DNA from: Cunninghamia lanceolata
Taxonomy: Eukaryota; Streptophyta; Pinopsida; Cupressales; Cupressaceae
Assembly: GCA_027924645.1 (NCBI GenBank)
Contig: BSBN01000829.1
Coordinates: 8,494,001-8,558,000, forward strand
Reading direction: 5' to 3'
DNA length: 64,000 bases
Below, piece by piece: positions 32,074 through 45,054 of this stretch. Within the stretch, counting starts at the first letter, position 1. The number at the start of each line of letters is the position of its first letter. The notes under the pieces were generated by a model. That model ran no database searches. It saw only the letters and a program-made list of their open reading frames with translations, and was not told the DNA's origin. The position numbers and the translations under genes were made by a program.

Positions 32074-32567
32074 TTTGAATGAGGTAAACCTTTAAAACAA
32101 CACAACCTTTTTGCTCTTTCTATGTGTGCAAGTCAGATGAACTAGTTTCAAAAAGTGATACCTGAGAAGAAGACTGAGCTTGCTATTATAGATCTCACAG
32201 AGTCAGAATTTATGCCTAACCCTAAAAAGGGCCTAGAGTGCCCAAAATCCCATGTCCTAGACATTTCTACTAAAGTTTATAGGTTCTGAATTACCTCCTT
32301 ACCTCTGCTATACTTTCTAATAACTGTGGTTTGTTTCTTGTAATCTGTATTAGCCTTTTATTCATCATCTAGTTGTTTAACCTTAGTCTTGGCTTGTTTG
32401 TTTGTCTTTGGTTGAACTTGTTTAGTCCCTCTATCTACAACAAAAGGGTAGAAGCCATGTATTTTACCTCTCCTCATTGCGTAGAAGCCATGCTTGGTTT
32501 TTGCCCCAATGTTTTGTAGAAGAGGGATGAACTAGTTTAACTCTTTAGACTAGAGATCTCTTTTCTA
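32074..32567. other. Unannotated spacer
   Basis: No gene, PBS or clear repeat end is recognised between the LTR-like block and the Gypsy relic. Confidence 0.4.
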
Positions 32568-33465
32568 TGTCACAAAAACCATGAATAAAAATATTAGATT
32601 TCTTTAACTGGAGTAATTCACATGCACAGATCAAGATAATGGGTACTACAAATATTTAACCATAATCCATTATTAATAAGAACCCCATTAACACTAGTTT
32701 TCTTGTATCTTACAAGTATAATTTATGGAAGGGCTTCTTGAAGAATTGATGATGACGGGATTTCATCTAAAGAGAGAAATGTCTTATGTAGATTCAAACA
32801 TGGAAGTGAGTTGATCGAGGAGGGGATAAGGGTTAATAGAGATCTTCTGCAAGACTTGATCAAGGATGGATCTATGAGTAGAAGAAGTTTTGAGGAGGTA
32901 TAATAGGGATATTTTAGATTGGGTAGGCTATAATTCGTTTGATAAGATCATAATACATAGGTTTTTTAGTAGGTTCAGACAAAGTGGAAGTAGAAATTTG
33001 ATAGTAGGAGGAAGTGATGTTCAAGTTGATGTGTATTTCTTATTTTAACAATTGTTATAGGTATGACTAATAGTATGGCAATATTATAGGGGGAGCTCCT
33101 TGTACTGTGACTGGAGTAATAGCATCAATGTTGATGTACAAATGTGAAGAGTTGTACTAGTGACATTTGAATCAATATTAGGAGAAACTCTATGCCTAGG
33201 GATGAAAGTGGGGGTTGATTTAGATAAATCTATAAATGACTTGTTATGTTTCTTTAAATTATGTGTGATAACATGTGTGTGATTATAAGAAGAAACAAGA
33301 GGATTCACACTAAGTGAATTGAGAAATGAGTGAATGAGGGATGGAGAATGAATATGGATTAGACCCAACCTTATTATCATGTTTCTTGAACTTCAAAAAC
33401 CATAGGATCATCTATCAAATCATTTGACTTGGACAACTTTTCTTGGATCCATTTGTTAAATGGTG
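32568..33465 (-). pseudogene. Gypsy gag/protease relic, copy 1
   Basis: On the minus strand a protease core can be read: GVLINNGLWLNIC, where related elements have VLIDDGSSLNIC. It lies near 32670-32700, with upstream gag-like sequence toward 33400. The whole 900 bp matches 39718-40607 almost colinearly with many point differences and small gaps. It belongs to the same broad Gypsy class as Gypsy1. It is too decayed to translate. Confidence 0.6.
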
Positions 33466-35960
33466 AACTTGCTCTAGTTCATGTTGAAGTGTTTGATCAA
33501 AAATTGTTAAAAAACTACAAAGTTAGTTTTAATGAGTTGTGGTAAGTTGTGGTGATTTTCAAATGTTACGGTCTAGATGGAGGATTATCTAAATCTAGTG
33601 TTTCTATGGTTGCAACCACACGTCATTTGATAGAGAACTGACAACCATGTAATTGTCTAAGTAGTTACTAGAGTGTGCATGATAGTGCAGGTGCATATAC
33701 AACATTATTAGAGGACATGCATTGATAGTTTAGAGAATGGAGATGTTTTAGTGGATTATCAAAGGTACCACAAGTAGTTAGAAGTAATCTGGTGTTTGTC
33801 TCTAATATTACAAGCCATATTTGGTGTCTATCTATAGTGTAGGAAGACATGTATGTGGTTTAGATGAAGATGTTCAACAACCTATGACCAAGTGTGATTG
33901 GTAGTGGCTACTTAAATCATGTGAATATCTATGTCATGGAGAAGTCATGATATAATGTGTAGTATGCTAATGTCATGGTACAACCATGTTTTGGTTGTGT
34001 GACTATTTGTATTCTATGTGGCAATTAGATAGACTATTGGAATACCATGAGAACATCTATTACAATAGATATTATTATTTATTTTATAATCTACAGATTC
34101 ATTTGGATATTGTTGTGATCATTTGTTCTATCTATATTGATGTTCTAGTATTTGTATATAGATCTAGTACTATTTTCTATTGGCTACCGCCACCATAGAA
34201 AGAACTCAAACTCTCAGTTGGAATCAATACCTATGTTAGCTATATATTCACTATGTTTGTATTATAATGACCTTGTTAGTGAGTTCAAAGATCCTAAATT
34301 AGCACAAAAAATTATGTTACCTATGAAAAGCCGAATACATAATTCCCTTCTTATATCTATGTTTTATTAAAGTGTTAATAGGGAGTTTAAAAGCTTGAAT
34401 GAGTCCAATTGTTAGACAGTCTCTAACTCGATTGGGTAGAGTTAATGACCTTGCTAAGTTTAATATTATTTTGTGGTCTAGGAATAAATAGGACCTTATT
34501 TACTCTATTCTTATTATCATTCATAATGATGGTTAATCAACCCTATGATATAGATGATAAACTAATCTAATACTTGCATAATGCTACCTAGCTATGGTAA
34601 AATGAAATAGCCTAGTGAATTCTCTAAGAGTTATGGATAGGTTGCATGTGATCATTTAAAAGTTGATAATATTGCATTGGTCCTTAAGGGTCATGAGGAA
34701 CCAGGTTAGAATTTATTTGTGGGTATGTACGATGCATTATCATTAGTGTCAATGTTATTATGTGGGTTTATTCACACATTTATAAATGAAAGTTATTCTT
34801 GTACCTTGCATTATTGCACACATCTCAAGGTTAAGGGTGCACCAAAAGAATGGAAAACATGGTTATTCCTATTTTTACATTATTGTATCTATTAAACCAT
34901 CTCAAGTGTAGTATACTAGAAGATTTGAAAATAATAGTTATTGTGGGGTGACAACACAATAATTTGTCCCATTTTTTGGCCAAAGTGGGAAGTTCAAAAT
35001 TAATATTTTCAATATTTTTCAAATTGTGTAAGTTATAGAGGACAAATGGTCAAGAATTTAAGGATGATGTAAACTAAAGAGTTGTGAAATTTTCTATGCA
35101 GATTCAAGTTATAATTTTTTTAGATTCCTAAATAACTCAATCATTTAAAAAAATTAATCAATTTTTATCTTTTCTATTTTTTTAATTGAGTGACATTATT
35201 CCATAATGCATACTTTCACTACAAATATTTTTTTTTCATCATTTATTGGAATAAGACCTTTAACTCCATTATCTAGTGCATGGATAATTTTTGGTAATTT
35301 TTTATCAAATATGTCATTTATTATTAATTTTTGAATTAGTAGTAAGAAAAATTTCAGACCTATTTTATTCCATAACTCATTCTCTTAGCATATATATCAA
35401 AACCACTTTTTAATTTTTTAATTGACATAAGGACATCTATGTGTAGTGTAGTGCGTTCTTTTGAGATTTTTCTAACAATGTTTTTTATTTTTCTTGGTGT
35501 CTTGAATACAAGTCATTATTTTTTCATAATAGACCTACATTCATTATATATTTTTTTAAATATAATATTCTAGAAAACATAATACATATTATAATTTTTT
35601 GGAAAGGTAGTAGTAAGGGATACATACTTACAAAATGAAATTTCCAAATGACTTCATTTGATCCCCCAAAAAATAAAGAAAAATTAGTTTTTTGTCAGCA
35701 TTTTGATAGGTGTGGAGGAGACTTTATTAGGGGTTTGTTATAAGCCTTGGGGGTTCTATCTAAGGGAATTTGATTTAAGGGGTTTTGATATAACTCATTC
35801 AATCAAACCCCCTTAGATGGAACACATCTAGGCTTAAATCATTATTTAAAAAAAAATATGGGGTTTCAGGCAAAAATCAGGATGTCCCACAAGTGGGACA
35901 CACAGAGTATATTAGGAGATTTGAAAACAATACTTATTGTGTTATTGTTTATATTTATTA
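33466..35960. other. Unannotated AT-rich sequence
   Basis: No coding frame is recognised. It includes a segment at 34945-35905 flanked by direct repeats of about 33 bp (34914-34945 and 35910-35942) and a short palindrome TGTCCCAC-aa-GTGGGACA at 35883-35900. An inverted repeat around GGTTCTATCTAAGGG / CCCTTAGATGGAAC lies at 35750-35823. Confidence 0.4.
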
Positions 35961-36996
35961 TGTCTAAAAGGAAGCAAGTTATGCAGAAATGCTTCCAACA
36001 CCAATCTAATGAGGGGAATGTAGTACAAATTTTTAGATCCTTACAATTACAGATATGTTAACATATAACATAAAGATTAAAACAACAAACAACAACACAG
36101 AATATAAGTGACAATAGATTTATGTGGGGAAAACCTTTTTAGTTAACAAACCCCACTCCAAAACCTACACAATGTATTATCAAAACTAAAATGGTTTACA
36201 ATACACTTGCAATGTAAGTTCTTCCAGGAGTCTTCAAATGTCATTTATGGAGTAATTTCAACAACATAATAGTACCTATACAAACACTATGCAACTCTAA
36301 CATCAAGTACCTTATTATATAGAGTTTACAAGGCCATCTTAGGAAGCTTCTAGAGATGGGTGTCCAACTTGGCCTCTTGGTCAAAAATGAACGCCTTGGG
36401 ACACTTGGACAACATGCAAGCAACCTCCATTCAACTGTCATAATATGCAAATTTGACTTTCCCAATGTGGAGTGCTCCAACCAAGAATAGGCTATGACAG
36501 ATGCTCTTACACATCTTACAACTGTCATAAAATCTGCCCAACATAACAACATTTAATGTTGTAAGGGAATTTTTCATACAAGACTAAATATAGCATATTC
36601 CTCTTACAACATGTCATAGTCAATCTTGGGCGCTCTAAGATGCCTTCCTCACATGCAAAGATACTCTTCGACACTTGTCCTCACTTGTCATAGGAGTCTC
36701 TATACTTGGCTCTTACATGTCATAGATTCTGTCATACAAAATAACTCCTTCCACATACTGCAAGATGCCGACACATGGCATATTAGTTCCACCTCAAATG
36801 GGACACCTAGATTCTCATCTATTTGACTGACCATCCAAGTCATATTACAAGTAGGATCACATGTCGTAATGCCACCTCAAACTAAATGACAAAACATGAT
36901 GTGCAATTAAATACAAAATTAGGCCAATAAATAAATACACAAATGAATATCATATGCTAGGAATTTGCAAAGGTTGCTCGACACCTTAATTCCCAA
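35961..36996 (-). mobile_element. Solo LTR, Copia type
   Basis: Its low-coordinate end AAAGGAAGCAAG, the GTGGGGAAAACC block (36124) and the CCCCACTCC block match the Copia LTR at 580-1500. It ends ...CTTAATTCCCAATA at 36996. A minus-strand TATA box CTATATAATAAGG lies near 36312-36320. No coding region is attached on either side, so it is a solo LTR. Near-identical 17-bp sequences GTG(T)(T/C)ATTGTTTATATT flank it. Confidence 0.6.
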
Positions 36997-37734
36997 TAGT
37001 GTCATTGTTTATATTATAAAACTCTAGATGATGAGACCATCTTAGGGTAAGGAATACCAAGAGACTGAGACTTAATGGTTATATATCGATCTAGAACACC
37101 ATCCTTTATAGCAAAAGACTAGTAGGACCATCTAAGGGTAGGGTATACCGAGAAATTGGTGTTTGAAAGAATATAATTTTTAGCCTATACTTGTACATTT
37201 TAGTAGATATTATTCATTACGAAGTCAAGAAAGAGATAGTAATGCACGAATAGATCAATTCTTTGTCTAAAGTGATGCAATAGTTGTAGGCATCGTCAGT
37301 TCACTATATTCGTAGACTCATGTTAGTAAAAAATCATAGTAGCTAGAGGGTAACTAGGGATTATTGACTACATGTGATGGGAATTCACATTTGCACTTAG
37401 TTCTTAGATTTGGTTATTCTATAGACATCCCTATCTATCATCCTTATTAAAGGGTCAAGCCTCTTCCAATAGAATGATGTGTGGGGGCCCACTAGGTCTA
37501 TCGTTGGAGGTAAAACACTCTGATGATTCTCTCTCTCCTACAATTGGACAATCTTATTGCTTGCACTCAAATGAGATGGTTATGACTAATGGTCAATCAA
37601 ATTTGTAATGAAAAGTCAAACATGTATATTTGATGTACTCAAGTGGATTTGTATCTTATTATTCTTTCATTTGTAAACTTGTACCATAGAAATTTATGTA
37701 ATGATGTTATGATGTCATCTTTAAATGAAATATT
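36997..37734. other. Unannotated spacer
   Basis: No gene or repeat is recognised in this interval. Confidence 0.4.
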
Positions 37735-38796
37735 TTTTATTAGGGGTAAAATAGGTTTCGAAGGGACCTGAAACCCTTTACAACCAATTTATATCAAATA
37801 AAATAATCATAGCCAAATGAGAACAAAACAAAAGCCTACAACAAACCCACAACACTAGGTTTTGAGAGGACCATGGAACCTAATACATATAGCCAAAGAT
37901 CAGCATACCCCATGCTAACCCACAAAGAAACAACAACAACGCTACAACTAAGAACAATAGTTAATGAGAAGACTCACTAACACCAACTTGATAAATTGTC
38001 TCCTTTGTCAAATCACTCTTATTGTTAGAACAAGAGACAACATGCCACACACTCTCCTGGGTTTGAAACCCCTTGTCCATTGCACATATTTCAAGGAAAC
38101 CCTTTTCCTTATGGTCCAAGATTTGAAAACATCAATATTAGGTTTGTTCCCAAATAGGGAAAACCTCCTCTTGAAGACAACCTTCTTCACAATAGTATCA
38201 AGGACCTAAATCATCCTACCCAGAGTCTCACCCAAAGAGAGAGAAGAGACCATCCTAGCCATATCCAAATCTTGGATATTTTGGCACTAGGGAACAACTA
38301 GAAACCCCAACCCTAAAACCTCACCATCATCACCTATCTATTGTCTAGCATAGGTGAGAGAAGAGGCTATCATTCCCTTGTCTTGCATCACCTTTCTAGT
38401 TGCAACCGACACTAAGTACACACTCTCCTTGGTCGACATCTTGAAACAAGTCTCTATATTTTTTATAGAACAATGGAAGCCTTCACAAACACTAAGGCAT
38501 AAGGGGAAAACATCCTCCATGGGGATCATGACTATACCCTTTCCTAATGGAGGACCCTGATACACAAATCTCCTGTGAACAAACTGGCATGCCTCCACCC
38601 AGAAGGCCTCCACCCTAATAAAGAACTGATGATCATTCTCAGCAATGTATGGGGAGCAAACTTGAGTGCACCTATAGACAAGTGTTTCCCCATCCTTGTT
38701 TGTGTATCCCTCTCCATCCTCCTCTATGTTGAAACTACCAACATTCCCACTCCCACTCCCAGTCATTCCTGCTCTTTGATCTGCTGAGGAAAACAT
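37735..38796 (-). pseudogene. Retroposed-looking pseudogene of unknown family
   Basis: A minus-strand frame starts at the Met at 38796 (MFSSADQRAGMTGSGSG) and runs 152 residues to a TAG at 38338. The same frame then continues for about 120 more codons with stops (ETLGRM, VFKRRFSLFGNKPNID, VSLKYVQWTRGFKPRR) to about 37945. A 3' tail follows (GGTTTCAGGTCCCTTCGAAACC, CCCCTAATAAAAAATATTTC at 37735-37780) that resembles the 3' UTR end of plant LINE-derived transcripts. I recognise no named domain. It is Cys- and Val-rich in the middle (YRCTQVCSPYIAEN, CQFVHRRFVYQG). It could be a LINE-borne segment or a processed host transcript. Confidence 0.4.
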
Positions 38797-39479
38797 TCTT
38801 TATATGAAATGTTAAATCTATATATGTTTGGAAAAAGGATATTTGAAATTGTTGCATTTATTTGTTATTTAAATTTCATATTTTTCATTAATTGTTATTA
38901 TTTATTTGGGTGGCTCATTACAATGAGTGTTTTTAGTGGTGTCTCTAGAAGAGTAGTTAGTTAGTGTAGGAATGTGAAAATAGGAATAATCTACCTTATA
39001 TTTACTAAAGCTAAGGAAATAAATCTTGAGAGCTAAGGACTACTCAATAGTTATTGAAGGAGAATCCTCTATAATGTGGATTATGGTATCTTGAACTAGC
39101 GAAGATGAATGGGTGTGACATTAAGGTCCTAAACCATGAGTATGAGGACCATCCATATGTAAGGTGGAACTATAGAGTAGACTTGACTTTGTTGGAATAA
39201 TGAGAGGTGAAGTCTAAAGAGCCCCAATTATCCATCGACAAGGGGTTATAAGTTTGAGAAAGAGAAGAGGAACCATATAAATTCTAGAGAGGTGTATTAG
39301 ATGTATAAGGTATGTCACTCAAAGATGGTGGTGGAAGCATTTTTATATCTTTTAGGAAAGAAGTGGAAGTCTTTGTAGAAGTATCAAGGGATGGTTTTGA
39401 TGAGGTCTCCTTGGTAAATATTTGGGAAAGGGGTGAGGTACATGCAATCAAGTTAATGAGAGCTTAAGATTTAATAGTT
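38797..39479. other. Unannotated spacer
   Basis: No gene is recognised. The right part may be decayed sequence downstream of the protease in the Gypsy relic that follows. Confidence 0.35.
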
Positions 39480-40607
39480 TAACAATGTTGTAGGAGCTTT
39501 ATCAACATAGATGGTATATATTTTATCATTATGTATAAATTTTGAACACTGATAGATGGTAGATGGGACAACATGCATTTGATGGATCCATCAACAACCA
39601 AGAAGGATATTATAAGTGTTTTTACTTAGTGAATAACATGAGACAATTTATTGAGAGTGATAAAATCTATTGTGGTATGCAAGGTAATTGACCCTATAGA
39701 TTCATGACTAACATTATCAAAACCATGAATAAAGATCTTAGATTATTTAGGTTGTAGTAATTGCCATGGACATGATTAAGATAATTGGTACTAAAAATAT
39801 TTAACCATGATCCATTATCAATAAGAACTCCTTTAACACCAATTTTATTGTATCTTACAACTATAATTAATGGAAGGGATTCTTGAAGAATTGATGGTGA
39901 TGGGAGTTCATCTAAAGAGAGAAATATATTACATACATTCTAACATGGAAGTGAGCTGATCAAGGAGGGGAGAAGGTTTAATAGAGATCTTTTGTAGGAC
40001 TTTCTATAGGATGGCTCTATGAGTATAAGAAGTTTTGAAGAGGTCTATTAGGAATATTTTAGATTGGGTAGGCTATAATTTGTTTGATAAGATCATAATA
40101 TTTAGGTTTTATAGTAGGAAGACAAAGTAGAAGTGGAAGCTTGATAGTAGGAGGAAGTGATGTTTGGGTTGATGTGTTTTTTTACTTTATCAATTGTTGT
40201 AGGTTTGACTAATAGTATGATAATATTATAGGGGGAGCTCCATGTACTATGATTGGAGTAATAGAAGCAATGTTGATGTACAAATGTGAAGTGTAGTACT
40301 AGTGTACATTTGAATCAATATTTGGAGAAACTCTATGCCTAGGAATGGAAGTGGGGGTTGATTTAGATAAATCTAGATATGACTTGTTAGGTTGCTTTAA
40401 AGCATGTGTGATAATATGTGTGATTAGAAGAAGAAATAAGAGGATTCACACTAACTAAATTGAGACATGAGTGAGCAAGGGATGCAGAATGAATATGGGT
40501 TAGACCTAACCTTATCATCATGTTTAGGGAACCCCAAAAACCATAGGATCATCTATCGAATCATTTGAATTTGAGAACTTTTCTTGGATCCCTTTGCTAA
40601 ATATTTA
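39480..40607 (-). pseudogene. Gypsy gag/protease relic, copy 2
   Basis: From 39718 to 40607 it matches copy 1 at 32568-33465. At 39560-39640 it additionally covers the C-terminal protease segment: sequence resembling GCATGGAATGAATCC..AAAAAGAATATT of Gypsy1 (about 6300), which encodes the ILFGRSWIHSM stretch. The frame is riddled with stops. Direction is minus. It extends farther than copy 1 on the protease side. Confidence 0.6.
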
Positions 40608-41973
40608 CCTCCTTTCAACATCTCTATGATTTGTATGGTCCATACTATGCATAGATACTCTCTATAATTGTACCTTGCTAGCATCATCACCTTTATGGTC
40701 ATAGTTATGGCATAGGTGTAAATGTATATTTAAAAATTATTTTCTATTTATTAGTAGGCTAATAAAGTCCATGTAGGATCTATACCCATGTACTTATTGA
40801 TTGGTAAGGTACTATAGGTAGGTGCCCCAATACTTACCATACCTAGATACATTGCAAGCTTCTAACAAAACTAAGTAACTAGTCAACCCCTAGTTGCTAA
40901 TGACTGGGCCACACTTGACAATTAGTGACAATATCCATTGACAACCCTTTATCCAATTATGGTGGCTTACAAACTCATTGCTTTGACCACCCACCTCCCT
41001 TAGTGGCCCAAAATCACCTACATGCGATAACAATGGTTTCAAACACTAAAATGGATAGTATTGAAAATTTGTACGTGGTTTTAAAATGTTTAGGGTGATT
41101 TAAAAATTCTAGGTGGAATCTCAAAATATTCTAAGCATACTCATGTTTTGCAGTTTCTTGGTGATGATAAGTAGTTTTTTGCATAGTCATATATGGATTT
41201 TAGGTGTCCTTGGATGGTTTGGTGTTCTACCAACATTAACATTATGTTAGAAACCTTCATCCCTAACCCTACCACTTCACCATTTACACTTTTGATTTTG
41301 CATAATATTCAAGGGCCTCATTCTCACTCTTCTAAATAATTTTGGCTTCAAGTCTTTCTTCTTTAGTTGGTGTTCGTGAGTTTCGAGGATGGGATTTGGA
41401 GGTTCATTTGTAGTTGGGTTTTAATTGAAAACTCATATTCTTTCATTTTCTACATTCACAAAAAAGATACTTATTTCACTTACATTTTTTTGAAATCTTA
41501 AACCTTAAACATAAAATAGAAAAATAACAAAAATTTAAAAATCAACATACATGGATGCCTAGAAGGATGTTTCTACTATCTAGGGAGGAGAATTTTAAGG
41601 TTAGATATAAATATTAACTCACATACCTATTTCATGGTTCTATCTTTGTTAGTGCAAGGTGAAAATGACCTTTGTAGGCCTATGGAGGGGTTTTTAATTT
41701 TTCAAGACCAAATACTTGGTCAAGATTGGATATCTGGTAGTTTATATATTTGGTTAGATTTGGGTGTCCAAACTATTAGATATCTAGTCATACAAAATAT
41801 CAAATCATGCTTGTGTAAGCTTGATTGGATATCTAGTCTAGGTTGATCAAATATTTGGTCTTGCCAAAACCGTTGGTACCAGAACCTTGCCACTTTTCCA
41901 CCCCCATTTTATTGCTCACACCCAAGTGATGGAAATTAATTCTTTAGATGGAGGAATTTAGGACCGTTCTATA
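40608..41973. other. Unannotated sequence with short degenerate repeats
   Basis: No gene is recognised. At 41696-41850 the word GATTGGATATCTAGT and relatives (TTGGTCAAGATTGG, AGATATCTAGTC) recur several times. Confidence 0.4.
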
Positions 41974-42610
41974 GTGTGGCAATCTCTTCCAAAATTTTGT
42001 GTTATGTTTTCTCTTGCACAAATGCTCCATTTGGATAATACTATCCTTTGGGCAAATAGTCTAGAGATTACTAGGGTTTTTAATTTGAGGGTGTTGATTG
42101 TGGTTAACTTTAAGGGTATGATGGGAGATTTTTATATAGATAAATCCACTCAAGAATAGATTTTCCATGTGGTCCTTCAAGAACATGAGGCTAAGTTGTT
42201 TGTTGGGATTGTTGACCAAATTGTAGAACATGCTAAATGTGATGATTCAAATTATTATTTGTAGGAGGAGATTTTGGCCTTAAGGAAGAAAATCTAAATT
42301 GTTTTTCATTAGAATGAATATTTGACATCCCTTTGCAAGGATCTAGCCATGGCTATCACATTCTCAAGATCACCCATAACAATAATAAGCTAGAAAATTC
42401 TAACTAGTTTTTAATGTCATCTTTGTTGGATGACATTGTATGGAAGAAAAAAATATTTTAAGGTTAACCCAAGGGTGCAATATCCCTATGAAGAGAATGG
42501 TTCACAAAAGAAGAAACACATTTAAGGTGATAGCTCTAGAGATACTACAACTAGAGGAGCGGGTGGTGGTCAAGTTGTTGATGCTACTTTAGGATCTTTA
42601 GATCACTAAG
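41974..42610 (+). pseudogene. Decayed coding stretch of unknown origin
   Basis: One frame stays readable across several stops: MWQSLPKFCVMFSLAQML..., a TAG at 42157, then IFHVVLQEHEAKLFVG, HAKCDDSNYYL, EEILALRKKI, NEYLTSLCKDLAMAITF and SRSPITII. Several stops lie where a Gln codon would fit, giving the appearance of a once continuous Leu/Lys/Glu-rich helical protein. No domain is recognised. It may be an extra ORF of a retroelement or a gene fragment. Confidence 0.35.
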
Positions 42611-45054
42611 AGGTGAGGCTCTTATGTTTATAAATTAATATTTGATGGACCCATGAATTATAATTCTAGCTATTTTTGAACTTATTTAAATTTTATTTTC
42701 ATGGTTGGTTGTGTTCTTGGTTTGTTTGTATATGACTTCAGTTCCTTCAAGCTTCTAAGGTAGAAGCACTTAATTTTATCATTGTTATCTTTTTCCCTTT
42801 TATTTATATTTTCTATACATTCATTTTATATTCATGGGAAGGGCCTTCATAGAACCCACATTTAATAATACAAAGAAATATTGTAATACTATCATCATGA
42901 CATTTAGGTAATTAAAATTAAAGTACTTGATAATAAATCTCCAAATTTTTATATATTCATATAATGTTACATAATAAGTATTTCTCAAATAAAATCACAA
43001 TACCAATAAACTAAGATAATGGATTGAACCAATATTTAAAAATTAAATTACTATCTAACTTTTAAATCTCTCAATATTGCAAAGAAAAAGATAAGAAAAT
43101 TTTCCTCCATTTGGTAAGTTTTATGATTACATTAAAAAAACCCAACATTTAGTAACAAATTAATTTAATTTTTTTAATAAACATCGATTTTCATAATTTT
43201 GAGACCAATCTAAAACAAGTGTCCCATTTAATAGGAACATAATTATTTATGGTTTATTATTCGTTATTAATGTTCAAATCTGCACTTGAATGTTGCACTT
43301 GCATATAAACTTGTGTCAACATGGGATGTTTTGCAACTGTGGGACATGATTTGCAAAATGAGCTTTGATATCTTGGAAGCCAACTCTTTGTAAGATTTTC
43401 AATGAATTCATTTATAACTTGTATGAATATGAAAGAGGAAAACTTAAAAATAAATCCCAACTAAAAGGCGACATGTACCAATTTAAAAGCCCTCTTATTT
43501 GCATATGACTTATTTTTCATCGGATTCACAATCATAAAACAAAATAAACACAAATACAATAATGAAAGGTGAAATTAAATAATCATTAATTTGTAAGAGG
43601 TTCGACAATTATAGATGTAGAAATGAAGGCTACATATGTAGGAATAAGAAAGTAGGAATAAGTTTGTTGGAAAAATTAAAAGAGGGTGTTGGGACCCATT
43701 CTGAAAATGCAAAATATTAACTAAGACTTTACCCATTTTGTAAATTTTTCCAAAGTTTTGCTCAAGGGCATCCCTTTTGTTCTTTTCGAATGTTGAACAT
43801 TATAAAAATCATAACAAATCCTAAGTTTGGAGGATATTGGGTCATTTTGTCATTTTTCCAATGTTTTGTGGGTTTTACTTCTACTATCAAATGTCTTCTG
43901 TTGTGGGTTCCTAACTAGATACTACATGTTTTCTATTTTCTTTCAACCTGACATCCACTTCCCTTCCCACATGAAATCTCCATAGATTTCATTTCCCTTT
44001 GCCTTTCATTTTATGAGACCTTGACCCCTTACAGGAATTTCTCCTTCACCTCCAAGTCTGGTTCCATCATCCCTTTCCATCAAATTTCTCTGTGAACCTC
44101 ATTTCCATTCATTCATTTCCTTTCCCTTCATTTTCATAGCGTGCAGCAATTCGACCTACTACTGGATCATTCCCCATTGCATCCCATCTTGTATCTAGTT
44201 CCACTTTCACATTAAATCCTTACAAATATTTGTCATGCCTTAATTTTTTTTCTCACCCATTTCCCTCCTTTGCAAAAGTCTTCTTAAGTACTAGACTTTA
44301 CCTTTCAAGCTCCAACTTCTTGATCCCGTGATCATCCATTTTTCCACATTTGGTCCTTATCCCTTTTTCTGCGCTCCTCCCCAATCCCCTCTATGAAGCT
44401 TCACTTTCCTCCAAGATCTCATCTTGTTTCAACCTCTGTTTCCCACATCCTTTTCTAGGTTGAATTCTCACATTTATCCCTTCAACCAATTCCTTTGCTA
44501 CATTCAAAATGTGAGATTTTTGAGGGACTTTAGGATGTCTTCTATTCACCTCACATCCTATACCAATGTCCAATCCTGCATTCAAAATCCTCTTCCTTGT
44601 ACACTTTCAAATCACTCTAATTCACCTTTGTGGGAACCCAATAGGTTGCAGGATTTCATTGAGTTACTTCCACATCTTGTCTTGCATCCTTGTCCTATCT
44701 TTTCTCCCTATTATTTTTCCTTCTTTTGAAATACTTCCTCATCTTATAAGATTGCTTCCATCCACTCAAATCCTATTCTCACATGCCCTGCATTGAATCC
44801 CCACAAATTTCTATAACTTTTCCAAAAAACATCAAAACTCACCAACAACCTTCTGATTCTCTATTAATGATTAATTTGACTTCTGTAACCACCTAGTTCA
44901 AGTAGGAAATGCTTTTTTCCTCTTCCAATTCGCCTTGCATGGGGCTCAAGGCAAATTTTCATGGATTCAACACATAGTTAGGAGTTAATGTTGTGATTTG
45001 TGAATGATTTTGAAAGCTCTAACTAGTCGCATTTGGGTGCAAACTTGAAAGTTA
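42611..45054. other. Unannotated sequence, partly pyrimidine-rich
   Basis: No gene is recognised. From about 43900 to 44800 the plus strand is strongly CT-rich (TTTCCCTTTGCC, CACTTTCCTCC). The short open frames there follow from low purine content and do not look coding. Confidence 0.45.

Noticed and set aside
34831..35022. 63-residue minus-strand frame in the AT-rich stretch
   Set aside because: Short, no motif, no conserved neighbour.
44424..44796. Plus-strand open frames of 101 and 76 residues
   Set aside because: They arise from CT-rich sequence with few stop codons. Composition is Pro/Leu/Ser/Phe and no motif is seen.
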